Source: Pyrinomonadaceae bacterium | GTDB taxonomy: Bacteria > Acidobacteriota > Blastocatellia > Pyrinomonadales > Pyrinomonadaceae | Assembly (NCBI GenBank): GCA_013003215.1 | Contig: JABDKD010000143.1 | Coordinates: forward strand, 1 to 64,000 | Direction of reading: 5' to 3' | DNA length: 64,000 nt | In this document: one piece after another, positions 1 to 10,056 of the stretch | Layout: every line of letters starts with the position of its first letter | Numbering within the stretch: position 1 is the stretch's first letter | Translations under genes and position numbers: made by a program | The notes under the pieces: generated by a model | Seen by the model: the letters and a program-made list of their open reading frames with translations, nothing else | Databases searched by the model: none | What the model was told of the DNA's origin: nothing

Positions 1-750
1 ATCGTAAGCATCGTCAATAAGATGGTAAAAGCGGGCTATCTTGAAACCGAAAAATCCGGAAGCGACAACCGCAAAAGAATAATGAAGCTTTCAAAAAAAG
101 CAATTGACCGCCTTCCCGAGTTCGAAAAAGTTTGGGCGGCGGGGACCTCTACCATGAAACGAATGCTACCGGAAGCGGACGCTCTGGAGTTTCTCTCGTT
201 ATTGGAAAATAAGGTTGGAGAATCGGGGTTTAAGGAAAGAACCCTCGAAACAATTGCACCAAAGGATCCCGTTTCGGTCCAGACGTTTTCAAATGAGCTC
301 GCCCCTGAATTCGCGACCCTAAACTACGAATGGATTCGGGAGATGTACGAAGTTGAGGAGCATGACCGCGAACAGTTGGATCACCCCGCCGAACACATAA
401 TCAAGCCAGGGGGGCAGATATTTTTTGCACTTGTCGGTGGCGAAGCTGTTGGAACAGTTGCGTTGATACCGGAAAGCGAAGGAGTCGTTGAACTTGCCAA
501 AATGGCGGTAACGAACGGTTACAGGGGATACGGAATTGGCGATAAACTAATGGAGGCCTTCATCGACTACGCAAGACAAAAAGGCTTCGTCCGGATCGTA
601 CTCGAATCAAACAGGAAACAGGTCCCGGCGATCCGGCTTTACAAAAAATTTGGGTTCAAGGAAATTCCCTTGAACCCCGATACTCCATACACGCGTGCAG
701 ACATACGCATGGATCTATACCTTGACGCCGTGAGCGCCAGGCACGCCTGA
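1..750 (+). CDS. MarR-family regulator fused to GNAT N-acetyltransferase (5' end outside window)
   Basis: The reading frame is open to the first base, so the protein starts upstream of the window. The visible N-terminus reads like the winged-helix end of a MarR regulator (NKMVKAGYLETEKSGSDNRK, then a dimerisation helix). From about residue 95 a GNAT acetyltransferase domain follows, with the acetyl-CoA loop near GYRGYGIGDKLM and the C-terminal RLYKKFGFKE strand-helix. MarR-GNAT fusions are a known family in which a DNA-binding domain is joined to an acetyltransferase of unclear substrate. It converges on gdhA with one base between the stops. Fusion identity is well supported; target genes and substrate are unknown. 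Confidence 0.85.
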   Translation: MVSIVNKMVKAGYLETEKSGSDNRKRIMKLSKKAIDRLPEFEKVWAAGTSTMKRMLPEADALEFLSLLENKVGESGFKERTLETIAPKDPVSVQTFSNELAPEFATLNYEWIREMYEVEEHDREQLDHPAEHIIKPGGQIFFALVGGEAVGTVALIPESEGVVELAKMAVTNGYRGYGIGDKLMEAFIDYARQKGFVRIVLESNRKQVPAIRLYKKFGFKEIPLNPDTPYTRADIRMDLYLDAVSARHA

Positions 751-751
751 G

Positions 752-2492
<1,741 letters not shown>

Positions 2493-3995
2493 CTAGAACT
2501 TGTATCTCGCGGCAAAATTCAGGTGATTAAAATCGTCTCTCGTGCCAAATATGTAGCGTGTTTCGAGACGCCTGAACTCCGTGCCGACCGAAAATCGTTT
2601 TGAGATATCGTAAATCGCGTCAAAGGCATATCCAAAGTTTTGTGATCTGAAATTCCTTCCCGACACGTTTCTGAGATCTCCGTCGAACGGGTCGTCGATT
2701 CCTGTTGAAGCATAAAGATTTAAGCGATCTTTGAACGCGGGAACCGTGAAGCCGAATTGTATCCAACCCCCCTTTGTCCGGATGCCCTTTATATCTCCGA
2801 CCGATCCTTCAGGCATTACGAATGCGCCAAAACTAGTGTTATAGCCCTGGAAAACTCCGGCCTGGAACCCTCCGAGATTCTCGCCAAAGAACGCTTCACC
2901 TTTAACACTAAGACGTTTAGCAGCCCAAAAGTTCCAATCCACTGCGAGTCCGTAGGAATCAACGTTTCGGGTAACTGCGGGATTCGAGATCCGTGACCTT
3001 CCTATATGGGTGCCCAAACCTATCGTCCCTTTCTTGCCCGAGCCCATCCAATCGCCGTTCGCGTACGAAAGTCTTCCCTGGAAGAAAGGCATTCTGGAAA
3101 CAGCGCCCGAGCCCGGCTGCAGTAATGCTGGGGTCGCGCCGCCCGCAGGAAAGTCACCCGTCCCCGGCGCAAGGATAGCGCCTTGCAGCATAAAGCCATT
3201 TCCCAGCTTATGGTCTACGCGGACCTGCGGAAGCCTGGACCAAGGGTTTCCAGCCGCAGCAAACTGCGGGATCGCAGCGGCTGCCAGAGAAGTCGGGCTG
3301 TTTGGTGCAAACGGAATCCAATCCTGCCCAATAACCAGCGAGGTCTTTTCCCAGTCGAGTCGTACGTGTGCGAGCCGTAGCCTGACGACTCCCATGTGCT
3401 CGCCAACTCCCACTCCCGGAAATCCGCCATAGAAGTCAGCCTCCACGACTCCTTTTACATTCGCACCGCCGAGTTTGCCACCTTCAACCCGTACCCCGAG
3501 CCTCGTCTGCCGTGCGCTTGCCCCGGCGTTGCCGAGTGTGGCAGGAATCGCCCAAAGCGGGTCATCTGCGTTGTTTGTACCTCCGCTGTTGATATATGAG
3601 TTGAAAAAGATTATCCCGTAAGGTGTGATGCGAAAATCCCCTGCATCGAAGCTCAAATCGCTCTTGTCTTTCGTCGCTTTGGCAGCCGGTAGGGTTACTT
3701 TTTTCACGGCCGCTTTAGCAGTGCGGGGTGCGAGCGTTTCCGCTGCGGGTCGGGTCGAAGCCGCCGGGGTTTTTTCGTCAAGCAAATTCTTGAGCATGAC
3801 GATCTGCCTTTGCAGCTCTTCCATCTTCTCTTCCAATTCGCGAAGCCTTTCAGAATTGTCGGAAGTAGGTGGAACGTCAGCCACCGGGGTGCTCTCAGTC
3901 ACTGCTTCGGGGGTAGAGTCTGTCTTAACATTCGTCTGGGCCGAAACAAACGCCGTCAGAATTACGATCATGACGACGATATGAAATCTTTTCAT
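2493..3995 (-). CDS. Outer-membrane porin-like beta-barrel protein with N-terminal coiled coil
   Basis: The protein has 500 residues. A signal peptide covers about residues 1-19 (MKRFHIVVMIVILTAFVSA). A Pro/Thr-rich linker, a short coiled coil (about 49-73, heptads of Leu/Glu) and an Ala/Lys-rich linker follow. From about 115 to the end there are alternating amphipathic strands. The last residue is Phe (NFAARYKF), the usual outer-membrane barrel insertion signal. The layout resembles DcaP- or OprO/P-type porins, whose coiled coil sits in the periplasm. It is the last gene of the narK unit, which suggests, without proof, that it passes nitrate or nitrite. The ribosome site GGAGGA precedes the ATG directly after a small hairpin. 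Confidence 0.75.
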   Translation of the reverse strand: MKRFHIVVMIVILTAFVSAQTNVKTDSTPEAVTESTPVADVPPTSDNSERLRELEEKMEELQRQIVMLKNLLDEKTPAASTRPAAETLAPRTAKAAVKKVTLPAAKATKDKSDLSFDAGDFRITPYGIIFFNSYINSGGTNNADDPLWAIPATLGNAGASARQTRLGVRVEGGKLGGANVKGVVEADFYGGFPGVGVGEHMGVVRLRLAHVRLDWEKTSLVIGQDWIPFAPNSPTSLAAAAIPQFAAAGNPWSRLPQVRVDHKLGNGFMLQGAILAPGTGDFPAGGATPALLQPGSGAVSRMPFFQGRLSYANGDWMGSGKKGTIGLGTHIGRSRISNPAVTRNVDSYGLAVDWNFWAAKRLSVKGEAFFGENLGGFQAGVFQGYNTSFGAFVMPEGSVGDIKGIRTKGGWIQFGFTVPAFKDRLNLYASTGIDDPFDGDLRNVSGRNFRSQNFGYAFDAIYDISKRFSVGTEFRRLETRYIFGTRDDFNHLNFAARYKF

Positions 3996-4007
3996 TTGTA
4001 TTCCTCC

Positions 4008-4024
4008 GGTGCCGTCATGGCACC
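4008..4024 (-). promoter_or_regulatory. Intercistronic hairpin adjoining the porin ribosome site
   Basis: GGTGCC (4008-4013) pairs with GGCACC (4019-4024) around a five-base loop. On the minus-strand message the stem abuts the GGAGGA ribosome site of the porin gene at about 4002-4008. It may set the 5' end or stability of the porin part of the mRNA or tune its translation. Confidence 0.45.
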
Positions 4025-4028
4025 AATC

Positions 4029-4415
4029 TCAGCAAACTCCTTGTGCATTCGGGTGCGGGTACAAATCCGTTTCATCTACGTGGGGACGTTTGTTCAGGCA
4101 GACGAAGTCCTTTTCGATCAGAATGCGCAAAATCCCGCTTCCGTTCAGGCCTTGTGTAGCCGTTATTCCGATCGTGTCGGTTCTTGCCCACTCATCGGCC
4201 TCGGCGGCGGGAATGCTTATCAATATCTGGTTGTCATAGAATTCGGCGTTTACATTGCCGATTGCTTCAGAGCGTCTCAAACTGTAAGTCAGTGTGGGCG
4301 TCGTACCGAGCCCGAATTGCACTGAGTCATTGACCCTTCCGTTTCGCTCGAATTCTTCAACTTCGCTCACGGATAGCCTGAGCCGCAGGGAGTTTCCGCT
4401 AATTCTTATCTTCAT
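4029..4415 (-). CDS. Small conserved protein, DUF7009-like
   Basis: This 128-residue protein has no signal peptide or membrane segment. It opens with MKIRISGNSLRLRLSVSEVE and ends with a Cys/His/Asp-rich tail (EKDFVCLNKRPHVDETDLYP to a C-terminal Cys). This pattern matches my recollection of the small family DUF7009, whose function is unknown; the family assignment is tentative. It starts six bases after the narK1 stop and is followed 33 bases later by the porin gene, so it is almost certainly co-transcribed with the transporters. The two cysteines and several acidic and His residues at the C-terminus could bind a metal, but this is only inference. Confidence 0.65.
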   Translation of the reverse strand: MKIRISGNSLRLRLSVSEVEEFERNGRVNDSVQFGLGTTPTLTYSLRRSEAIGNVNAEFYDNQILISIPAAEADEWARTDTIGITATQGLNGSGILRILIEKDFVCLNKRPHVDETDLYPHPNAQGVC

Positions 4416-4421
4416 AAGCCT

Positions 4422-6032
4422 TTATGGGTTCTTGTAGTCAGCCTTTGGTCCAAGGTAGAACCACCAATTCAGTACCGCACACACGGCATAAAAAACTGCA
4501 AATCCGTACATCGCATATTCCGGTGTCTTCGCCGCCATTTGTTCACCAATGACCTGTGGAATAATGAACGCACCGTATGCTGCAACGGCTGAGGTCCATC
4601 CTAATACCGGACCGCGTTTTTCTTCTTCAAAGATCACACCGATTGTTCTGAAGGTCGACCCGTTTCCGATACCCGTAGCGGTGAAAAGAATCACCAGCAG
4701 AATGAAAAACGGCAGGAAATAATCCTGCGGCGTCGGCGACGCATAAGCGAGTTTCGCGAAGTACCCGACCCCGACTGAACAAACGATCATTACGATCGAC
4801 ACAATTTGAGTGACGATAGCGCCGCCTGTTTTGTCAGAGATCCAGCCGCCTACGGGTCGAATGAGCGCACCAATGAACGCACCAACCCACACATACATAA
4901 AGGTTGCGGGGCCGGCCGGATTGGGCGTGTCGTGGGTCAATACACCGTCTACCATCAGGTGCTGGACGCCGAAAATAAACTTGATCGAAAGCCCCACCGC
5001 CGCCGCAAAGCCGATAAATGAGCCAAAGGTCATCGTATAGATGATCGTCATTACCCACGTGTGTTTGTCGCCGAATATTCGGTACTGGCGTTGCAGGTTA
5101 TCCCGGATCTCACCGGGAGAAAGCGCCTTGAGTGCAACGACCGTTACCGCTACTACTAACGGAAGTGTCAGCCATTTGACCCAGGTAACACCCGGAAACG
5201 AAAGGATGACAACAAGACCGAGGGTAGCAGCCGCAAGAGCGATGACAAGAAGCCAGCCGATTCTCGCAAACGAGACGAGGGTGCCCTTAAGGGCGGGTGT
5301 AACGGCTTCAGTCGTTATGTTGTTCATCCGGAACCAACCAAGAAATGCCAGCGGGATCAAAAAGAACATCCATACCCAGCCTGCGTTTGATAAAAACGTT
5401 TCCGAGCCTGCGGCGATGCGTTTGAAGATCGTTCCGCTGTTGCTGGTCAGAATCATCGGCTCGCCGCTGAGGGCACCAACGATCGGTATCGTCATTGCCA
5501 GGGGAATCAATATCTGCATGGTGGTGACGCCAAAGTTACCCAAACCAGCGTTCATACCGAGAGCAAATCCCTGTTTCTTCTTAGGATAAAAGAAACTGAT
5601 GTTGCTCATAGAAGAGGCAAAATTTCCTCCGCCTAGACCTGACAACAAAGCGAGGATCTGAAATATCCAGAGCGGCGTGTCTTTATTTTGCAGGGCAATC
5701 GCGGCACCCAATGCGGGAATCATTAGTAACGCAGTTGTGAAGAAAATCGTGTTTCTTCCGCCGGCGAGCCTTATGAAAAACGAGCTGGGGATTCTCAGAG
5801 TCGCGCCGGTGAGTCCGGCGATCGCGGTGAGTGTAAAGAGCTCATTTTGCTCGAAAGGAAAACCGAGGTTCTTCATCTGAACCGTGATGATCCCCCACAT
5901 CAGCCAGACGGCGAACCCGACAAGAAGGCTCGGAATTGAGATCCAGAGATTCCTGTTCGCTATCGATTTTCCTTTCGAATTCCAAAACTCGACATCCTCG
6001 ACGTTCCACTCTGACAGGTTTGATTTAGACAT
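4422..6032 (-). CDS. narK: NarK-type nitrate/nitrite transporter (MFS)
   Basis: A 536-residue major facilitator with 12 predicted membrane helices and a hydrophilic N-terminus. Conserved NarK-like stretches are the first helix with AVWLMWGIITVQMKNLGF, the GLGGGNFASSMSNISFFYPK segment with the nitrate-signature glycines, and GWISDKTGG after helix 8. NarK proteins move nitrate in and nitrite out across the inner membrane, by proton symport or nitrate/nitrite antiport. It is the second gene of the unit, 15 bases after a diverged paralogue; such pairs often combine the symport and antiport types. Which type this one is cannot be told from sequence alone. Confidence 0.9.
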   Translation of the reverse strand: MSKSNLSEWNVEDVEFWNSKGKSIANRNLWISIPSLLVGFAVWLMWGIITVQMKNLGFPFEQNELFTLTAIAGLTGATLRIPSSFFIRLAGGRNTIFFTTALLMIPALGAAIALQNKDTPLWIFQILALLSGLGGGNFASSMSNISFFYPKKKQGFALGMNAGLGNFGVTTMQILIPLAMTIPIVGALSGEPMILTSNSGTIFKRIAAGSETFLSNAGWVWMFFLIPLAFLGWFRMNNITTEAVTPALKGTLVSFARIGWLLVIALAAATLGLVVILSFPGVTWVKWLTLPLVVAVTVVALKALSPGEIRDNLQRQYRIFGDKHTWVMTIIYTMTFGSFIGFAAAVGLSIKFIFGVQHLMVDGVLTHDTPNPAGPATFMYVWVGAFIGALIRPVGGWISDKTGGAIVTQIVSIVMIVCSVGVGYFAKLAYASPTPQDYFLPFFILLVILFTATGIGNGSTFRTIGVIFEEEKRGPVLGWTSAVAAYGAFIIPQVIGEQMAAKTPEYAMYGFAVFYAVCAVLNWWFYLGPKADYKNP

Positions 6033-6047
6033 ATCTTTCCTTTGAGC

Positions 6048-7535
6048 CTATTTGTCCATCTTCTTCATAAGCTCGGGTTCTTCTGCGTGCATCATTTTCT
6101 GGACCACCCTGTGCATCCAGATCAGACAGATAGCGGAGAGGAGGAACATAAACATCCAGGCACTCGTCCATAGCCCGGTTCCGTCGAGAAGGTATCCAAA
6201 TATGATCGGGCTAAAGAAGCCTCCCAGGCCTCCCAGTACTCCAACCATTCCGCCAACAACACCAACCTCCTCGGGAAAGTACTCAGGTATGTGCTTATAA
6301 ACGGCGGCTTTTCCGATGCCCCAGATTGCACCGATCAGAATCACAAGTACCGCGAAGACCCAGACATTTGCCTGGAAAAAGATCTTGGTGACTCCCTTTG
6401 CGAGCAGCTCTTTCCTCTTAACTTTCTGTCCGACCTCAACCGCAGGCTCCTGCCACATCTCTTTGGTCGGAAAAACGAGTAAGCCCTCGCCTAGATCATC
6501 AAGTTTTCCTTCTTTCTTCTTCACCGGGTATTTGACATCGTCAACAGAGATGGAGTCCGGTGCGACGGCCGTTACGACACCGTCTCGCGCCGCCAGGACA
6601 CCTTTTCCGGGTGATGTGATCTCCATTCGAGGAACAATAAGAAGGAACGAGATAAGAACAGAGGAACCCAGAACCCAGTACATGACTTTCCGGCCACCAA
6701 ACCTGTCGCTCAACCACCCGCCGAATGCCCTGATCACTCCTGAAGGGAAGCTGAAGAGAGCTGCGAGAATACCGGCGGTCACGAGGGGGAGATAGTAAAC
6801 GTTTACAAAATAGGGAACTAGCCATTGTGAAAAAGCGACAAAGCAACCGAAAACAAGGAAGTAATAGAGGCCGAATCGCCAGACCCTAATGTCTTTCAAT
6901 GGTTCAAGTTGTCCGGCAAGCGTCTTGTTCGAGGACTTCGGTTTCTTGTTGGTGGTGAAAAGGAAAAAGAGTATTCCTGTAGCAGCAAGAACGGCTGCAT
7001 ATACGACGGGCAGTTTTCGCCACCCGTCCAGATTGGCCCCGTTGCTCGTGAAGTAGTTTAAGAGCGTAGGCCCGAGCAACGTCGTTAGTGCCGCCCCCGC
7101 ATTACCTGCGCCGAATATTCCAAGCGCTACGCCCTGGCGTTCTTTCGGAAACCAGACCGACGTATACGCAATACCGATCGAAAAACTGACGCCTGCGAGC
7201 CCAAACCCGAAACTAAACAATGCGAATGCCCAGTAAGAATCGGCATAAGAAACGAGAAACATAGGGATCGCACAAATCATCAGGAGGGCAGTGTAGATCG
7301 GTTTTCCACCGAACTTATCGGTAAGTAAGCCAGCGGGAAGTCGGAATATGGCCCCGGTTAGCACCGGGATACCCAAAAGCCAGCCGATTTCGGTTGGTCC
7401 CCAATCGTATATTTGGTTTGAAGTAAGAAAGGTTACGAGTACTCCGTTTAGCATCCAGGCCGCAAAACAAATCGTGAATGCAAATGTGTTCATGAATAGA
7501 ATACGATTGGCACCTTTTGGAGTCGTTTTTTCCAT
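6048..7535 (-). CDS. narK: NarK-type nitrate/nitrite transporter with lipoyl-like periplasmic insert
   Basis: This 495-residue MFS protein is the first gene of the narK unit. The ATG at 7535 is preferred over an upstream frame extension because AAGGA lies seven bases before it and the sequence from MEKTT matches the family start. Helix 1 (AFTICFAAWMLNGVL), the GGNAGAALTTLLGP-like signature region and the GGWLSDRFGGRK loop are present. Residues about 303-385 are an unusual soluble insert after helix 9, placed outside the membrane by the inside position of the SDRFGGRK loop. The insert has repeated beta turns (GVVTAVAPDSISV, PAVEVGQKVKRKELLAKG) like a biotinyl/lipoyl barrel, without the modified lysine motif. 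Transport role is well supported; the insert's function is unknown. Confidence 0.88.
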   Translation of the reverse strand: MEKTTPKGANRILFMNTFAFTICFAAWMLNGVLVTFLTSNQIYDWGPTEIGWLLGIPVLTGAIFRLPAGLLTDKFGGKPIYTALLMICAIPMFLVSYADSYWAFALFSFGFGLAGVSFSIGIAYTSVWFPKERQGVALGIFGAGNAGAALTTLLGPTLLNYFTSNGANLDGWRKLPVVYAAVLAATGILFFLFTTNKKPKSSNKTLAGQLEPLKDIRVWRFGLYYFLVFGCFVAFSQWLVPYFVNVYYLPLVTAGILAALFSFPSGVIRAFGGWLSDRFGGRKVMYWVLGSSVLISFLLIVPRMEITSPGKGVLAARDGVVTAVAPDSISVDDVKYPVKKKEGKLDDLGEGLLVFPTKEMWQEPAVEVGQKVKRKELLAKGVTKIFFQANVWVFAVLVILIGAIWGIGKAAVYKHIPEYFPEEVGVVGGMVGVLGGLGGFFSPIIFGYLLDGTGLWTSAWMFMFLLSAICLIWMHRVVQKMMHAEEPELMKKMDK

Positions 7536-7626
7536 AGTTGAGTCCTTACAAATTGTAGCAGGGTGGAAATCCGGGAGTTCCAAAAGCCCGGGGCTGTCTC
7601 TTGATTTGAGCACAGCAAAACCCCTA

Positions 7627-7652
7627 ATAAGGTATATTCTGATAACCTTATC
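7627..7652. promoter_or_regulatory. Overlapping palindromes in the narK promoter region
   Basis: ATAAGGT (7627-7633) is repeated inverted as ACCTTAT (7645-7651) with 11 bases between, and GATAACCTTATC (7641-7652) is itself a palindrome. The region lies about 92-117 bases upstream of the narK start, where a transcription factor or promoter element would be expected. Confidence 0.4.
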
Positions 7653-7678
7653 TTCTTATCCCTTAGGCAATCATTGCG
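7652..7678 (-). promoter_or_regulatory. Element shared with the nar operon promoter
   Basis: CTTCTTATCCCTT (7652-7664), then 8 bases, then ATTGCG (7673-7678). The same two blocks with the same spacing and orientation occur upstream of the nar operon at 25711-25737. The two copies match except for one C/T in the first block. It is probably a binding site for a regulator common to both units. Confidence 0.5.
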
Positions 7679-7691
7679 CTTTACGTAAATG

Positions 7692-7705
7692 GTGACAATG
7701 GTCAA
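7692..7705 (-). promoter_or_regulatory. CRP/FNR-family site upstream of narK
   Basis: Read on the minus strand the site is TTGACCATTGTCAC, which fits the CRP/FNR superfamily pattern TTGA(C/T)-N4-(G/A)TCAA with one end base different. It is centred about 163 bases upstream of the narK ATG and about 110 bases upstream of the divergent radical SAM gene. FNR, Dnr and NNR proteins of this family switch on nitrate respiration under low oxygen or NO. No regulator of this family lies in the window. Confidence 0.45.
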
Positions 7706-7809
7706 TTCACATCATTTTTATGATTGAAAATGCCAGTTCAAAAAGCGCACTAAAACGTCTAGAATCAAGATTGCTGTGAATCGCCCGGGTGGGCTTCTAA
7801 CGTATTGAT

Positions 7810-8604
7810 ATGAATGAACTTAAAGAAATACCAAAAACAGTCTATGGCCCTGTGAATTCGTGGAGGCTCGGCAGGTCCCTCGGCATCGATGTGCTTGCAG
7901 TTGATTCGATCTGTTCATTTGAATGTGTTTATTGCCAATTAGGTAAAATCAATCGTGTTCAAACATCGAGGGAGGTCTTTGTTCCGACCAGCAGAATCCT
8001 TTCGGACTTCAAGGAATCGGAATGGCAGACAGCTGAAGCGATCACGTTTTCGGGCAGCGGTGAGCCAACGCTTGCGCTAAACCTGGGCGAGGTGATCAGG
8101 GGGATAAAGGCTATTGCCGATCAACCGATAGTGGTACTCACGAATTCCTCTCTGCTTCTGAACGCTGAAGTGCGTAAGGAACTTCTTGCCGCAGACAGAA
8201 TATTTTGCAAGCTCGATGCGTGGACCGAAGAGGCATTTCAAAAAATCGACCGACCTGCCGTTGGAATCGAACTCGAGTCAATCGTAAAGGGAATCGAAAT
8301 GCTGAACAATGAGTTTGAGGGTCGTCTTGCCGTGCAAACGATGATTCTTAAACGGCCGACCGATTCCGACCTGGACAGTTATGTTGAGATTCTGAATCGA
8401 ATAACGCCGGCGGAAGTGCAGTTATACCTTCCGTCGCGGCCAATTCCTGACCAATATGTAGTTTCTTCAAGAGGAAACGTGGCAGCATTTAGCGGAGACC
8501 ACAGGCGTCTAAATACGATTTCCGAAAGCCAATTTTTGTCTGTCGCAAAAAAGATTCAGCGACTTTCAGGAATCGATGTAGTTACGTCACAACAAAACAT
8601 ATGA
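7810..8604 (+). CDS. Radical SAM protein (COG0731-like)
   Basis: The protein has 264 residues. The iron-sulfur motif CxxxCxxC is at Cys35, Cys39 and Cys42 (CSFECVYCQLG), and a GSGEPTL glycine motif for S-adenosylmethionine follows at about 84-90. The opening KTVYGPVNSWRLGRSLGID is typical of the COG0731 group, relatives of the wybutosine enzyme Tyw1. Substrate is unknown. Its stop overlaps the start of the next gene by four bases (ATGA), so the two are translationally coupled. It is divergent from narK and may share the regulatory gap with it. No strong ribosome site precedes the ATG. Confidence 0.85.
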   Translation: MNELKEIPKTVYGPVNSWRLGRSLGIDVLAVDSICSFECVYCQLGKINRVQTSREVFVPTSRILSDFKESEWQTAEAITFSGSGEPTLALNLGEVIRGIKAIADQPIVVLTNSSLLLNAEVRKELLAADRIFCKLDAWTEEAFQKIDRPAVGIELESIVKGIEMLNNEFEGRLAVQTMILKRPTDSDLDSYVEILNRITPAEVQLYLPSRPIPDQYVVSSRGNVAAFSGDHRRLNTISESQFLSVAKKIQRLSGIDVVTSQQNI

Positions 8605-9974
8605 AAACACACAGTGTCGATATCGATCTCGTCGAAATGTCTCTGGACGTAATCAAGTACGCAATCAGCCGAATAACAGAGACCGATCCCAGATTGGGAT
8701 TCCCTGTGAGTGAAAAAGACCTCAAACGAAAAGTAGGTGAGACGATCACACCCTCCGGGATTGGGGGTGAAAAGGCTTTTCAGATTTTCCAGGACATTCT
8801 CGTAAAGGCGAGCGTTTCGATCGACCACCCGAGACATCTTGCATTTGTTCCTGCGGCACCGACAAGGGCCGCTGTGATGTTCGACCTTGTGACCGCGGCA
8901 TCAAATGTACACGGTGCGTTTTGGCTTGAAGGAGCGGGGTGTATTTTTGCCGAAAACCAGGCGATGGAATGGCTCGTTTCACTCACGGGACTTCCGGAAA
9001 CGGCGACAGGCGTCTTTACCTCGGGCGGAACGGCTGCGAACCTGTCGGCAATAACAGTAGCAAGAGAATATTGGCGTCGCGACAAACCCGAGAAAGAAAG
9101 GGGAATTCTGATTGCCGCCCGGACAGCCCATTCTTCAATACAAACGATGGCCAAGGTTATCGATGCAGATGTGATTTCCGTTGAGACCGAGCGCGAGTTC
9201 ACCGGTAAAGACCTGGCAAGAACTCTCACGGGACTTCCCGGGTCTGAGCGCCGTCGCGTATTCGCGGTCATCGCGACAGCTGGAACAACAAATGCCGGAA
9301 TTGTAGATGAGTTGGATACGATAGCCGAGATCTGTGAAAGGGAATCGCTTTGGATGCACGTTGATGCCGCGTATGGCGGTGGAGCCCTGTCCAGCGAGAT
9401 CTTAAGGGAACAGTTCCAAGGCATAGAAAGATCAGACAGCATTACAATCGACCCGCATAAATGGCTCTTCGCACCATACGACTGCGGGGCGGTAATTTAC
9501 CGGAACCCTGAACTAGCCCGGCAAACCCATATGCAGGAGGGATCATATCTGGATATCATTTCGGATGAGGGAGCCGACGGTTTCAATCCTGCGGACTATC
9601 AGATTCAGCTCACTCGGCGTACTCGTGGCTTGCCTCTTTGGTTTTCGCTTGCGATGTATGGAACTGAACGGTATCGAATCTCCGTGGAAAGAGGTGTCGA
9701 GCTAGCGGGTATTGCAGCTTCGAAGATCGAGAAGTCTGATTATCTGGAACTCGTTCATGGCCCGAGTCTCTCGATAGTCATATTTCGAAGAAAGGGATGG
9801 ACCTCAACGGATTATAATGAGTGGACCTACCGAAATCACCGCGAGGGAATTGCCCTTGTAGCTCCAACAAAATGGCGAAACGGATCTGAAAAAGAAACGG
9901 TTGCCAGATTCTGCTTTATCAATCCGGACACAACCGAAGAAGATATCGAGCTAATCCTGGAGTCAATGGCGTAG
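8601..9974 (+). CDS. PLP-dependent group II amino acid decarboxylase
   Basis: This 457-residue protein belongs to the aromatic-L-amino-acid/glutamate decarboxylase superfamily. The cofactor lysine is Lys287 in DPHKWLF, preceded by HVDAAYGGG, which holds the aspartate that contacts the pyridine nitrogen. The TSGGTAANL segment should bind the phosphate. The family decarboxylates Trp, Tyr, Phe, DOPA or related amino acids in the cytoplasm; the substrate here cannot be assigned. Its ATG lies within the stop of the radical SAM gene, an unusual partner that hints at a joint pathway. It converges on the hemerythrin gene. Confidence 0.88.
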   Translation: MKTHSVDIDLVEMSLDVIKYAISRITETDPRLGFPVSEKDLKRKVGETITPSGIGGEKAFQIFQDILVKASVSIDHPRHLAFVPAAPTRAAVMFDLVTAASNVHGAFWLEGAGCIFAENQAMEWLVSLTGLPETATGVFTSGGTAANLSAITVAREYWRRDKPEKERGILIAARTAHSSIQTMAKVIDADVISVETEREFTGKDLARTLTGLPGSERRRVFAVIATAGTTNAGIVDELDTIAEICERESLWMHVDAAYGGGALSSEILREQFQGIERSDSITIDPHKWLFAPYDCGAVIYRNPELARQTHMQEGSYLDIISDEGADGFNPADYQIQLTRRTRGLPLWFSLAMYGTERYRISVERGVELAGIAASKIEKSDYLELVHGPSLSIVIFRRKGWTSTDYNEWTYRNHREGIALVAPTKWRNGSEKETVARFCFINPDTTEEDIELILESMA

Positions 9975-10056
9975 CGGGTCTGGTGTTGTTCAAAACACTT
10001 GAGTATTTGCTTTAGTCGCGCTGAGCGAGCGGAAATTTGATTCATGATTGATGCGA

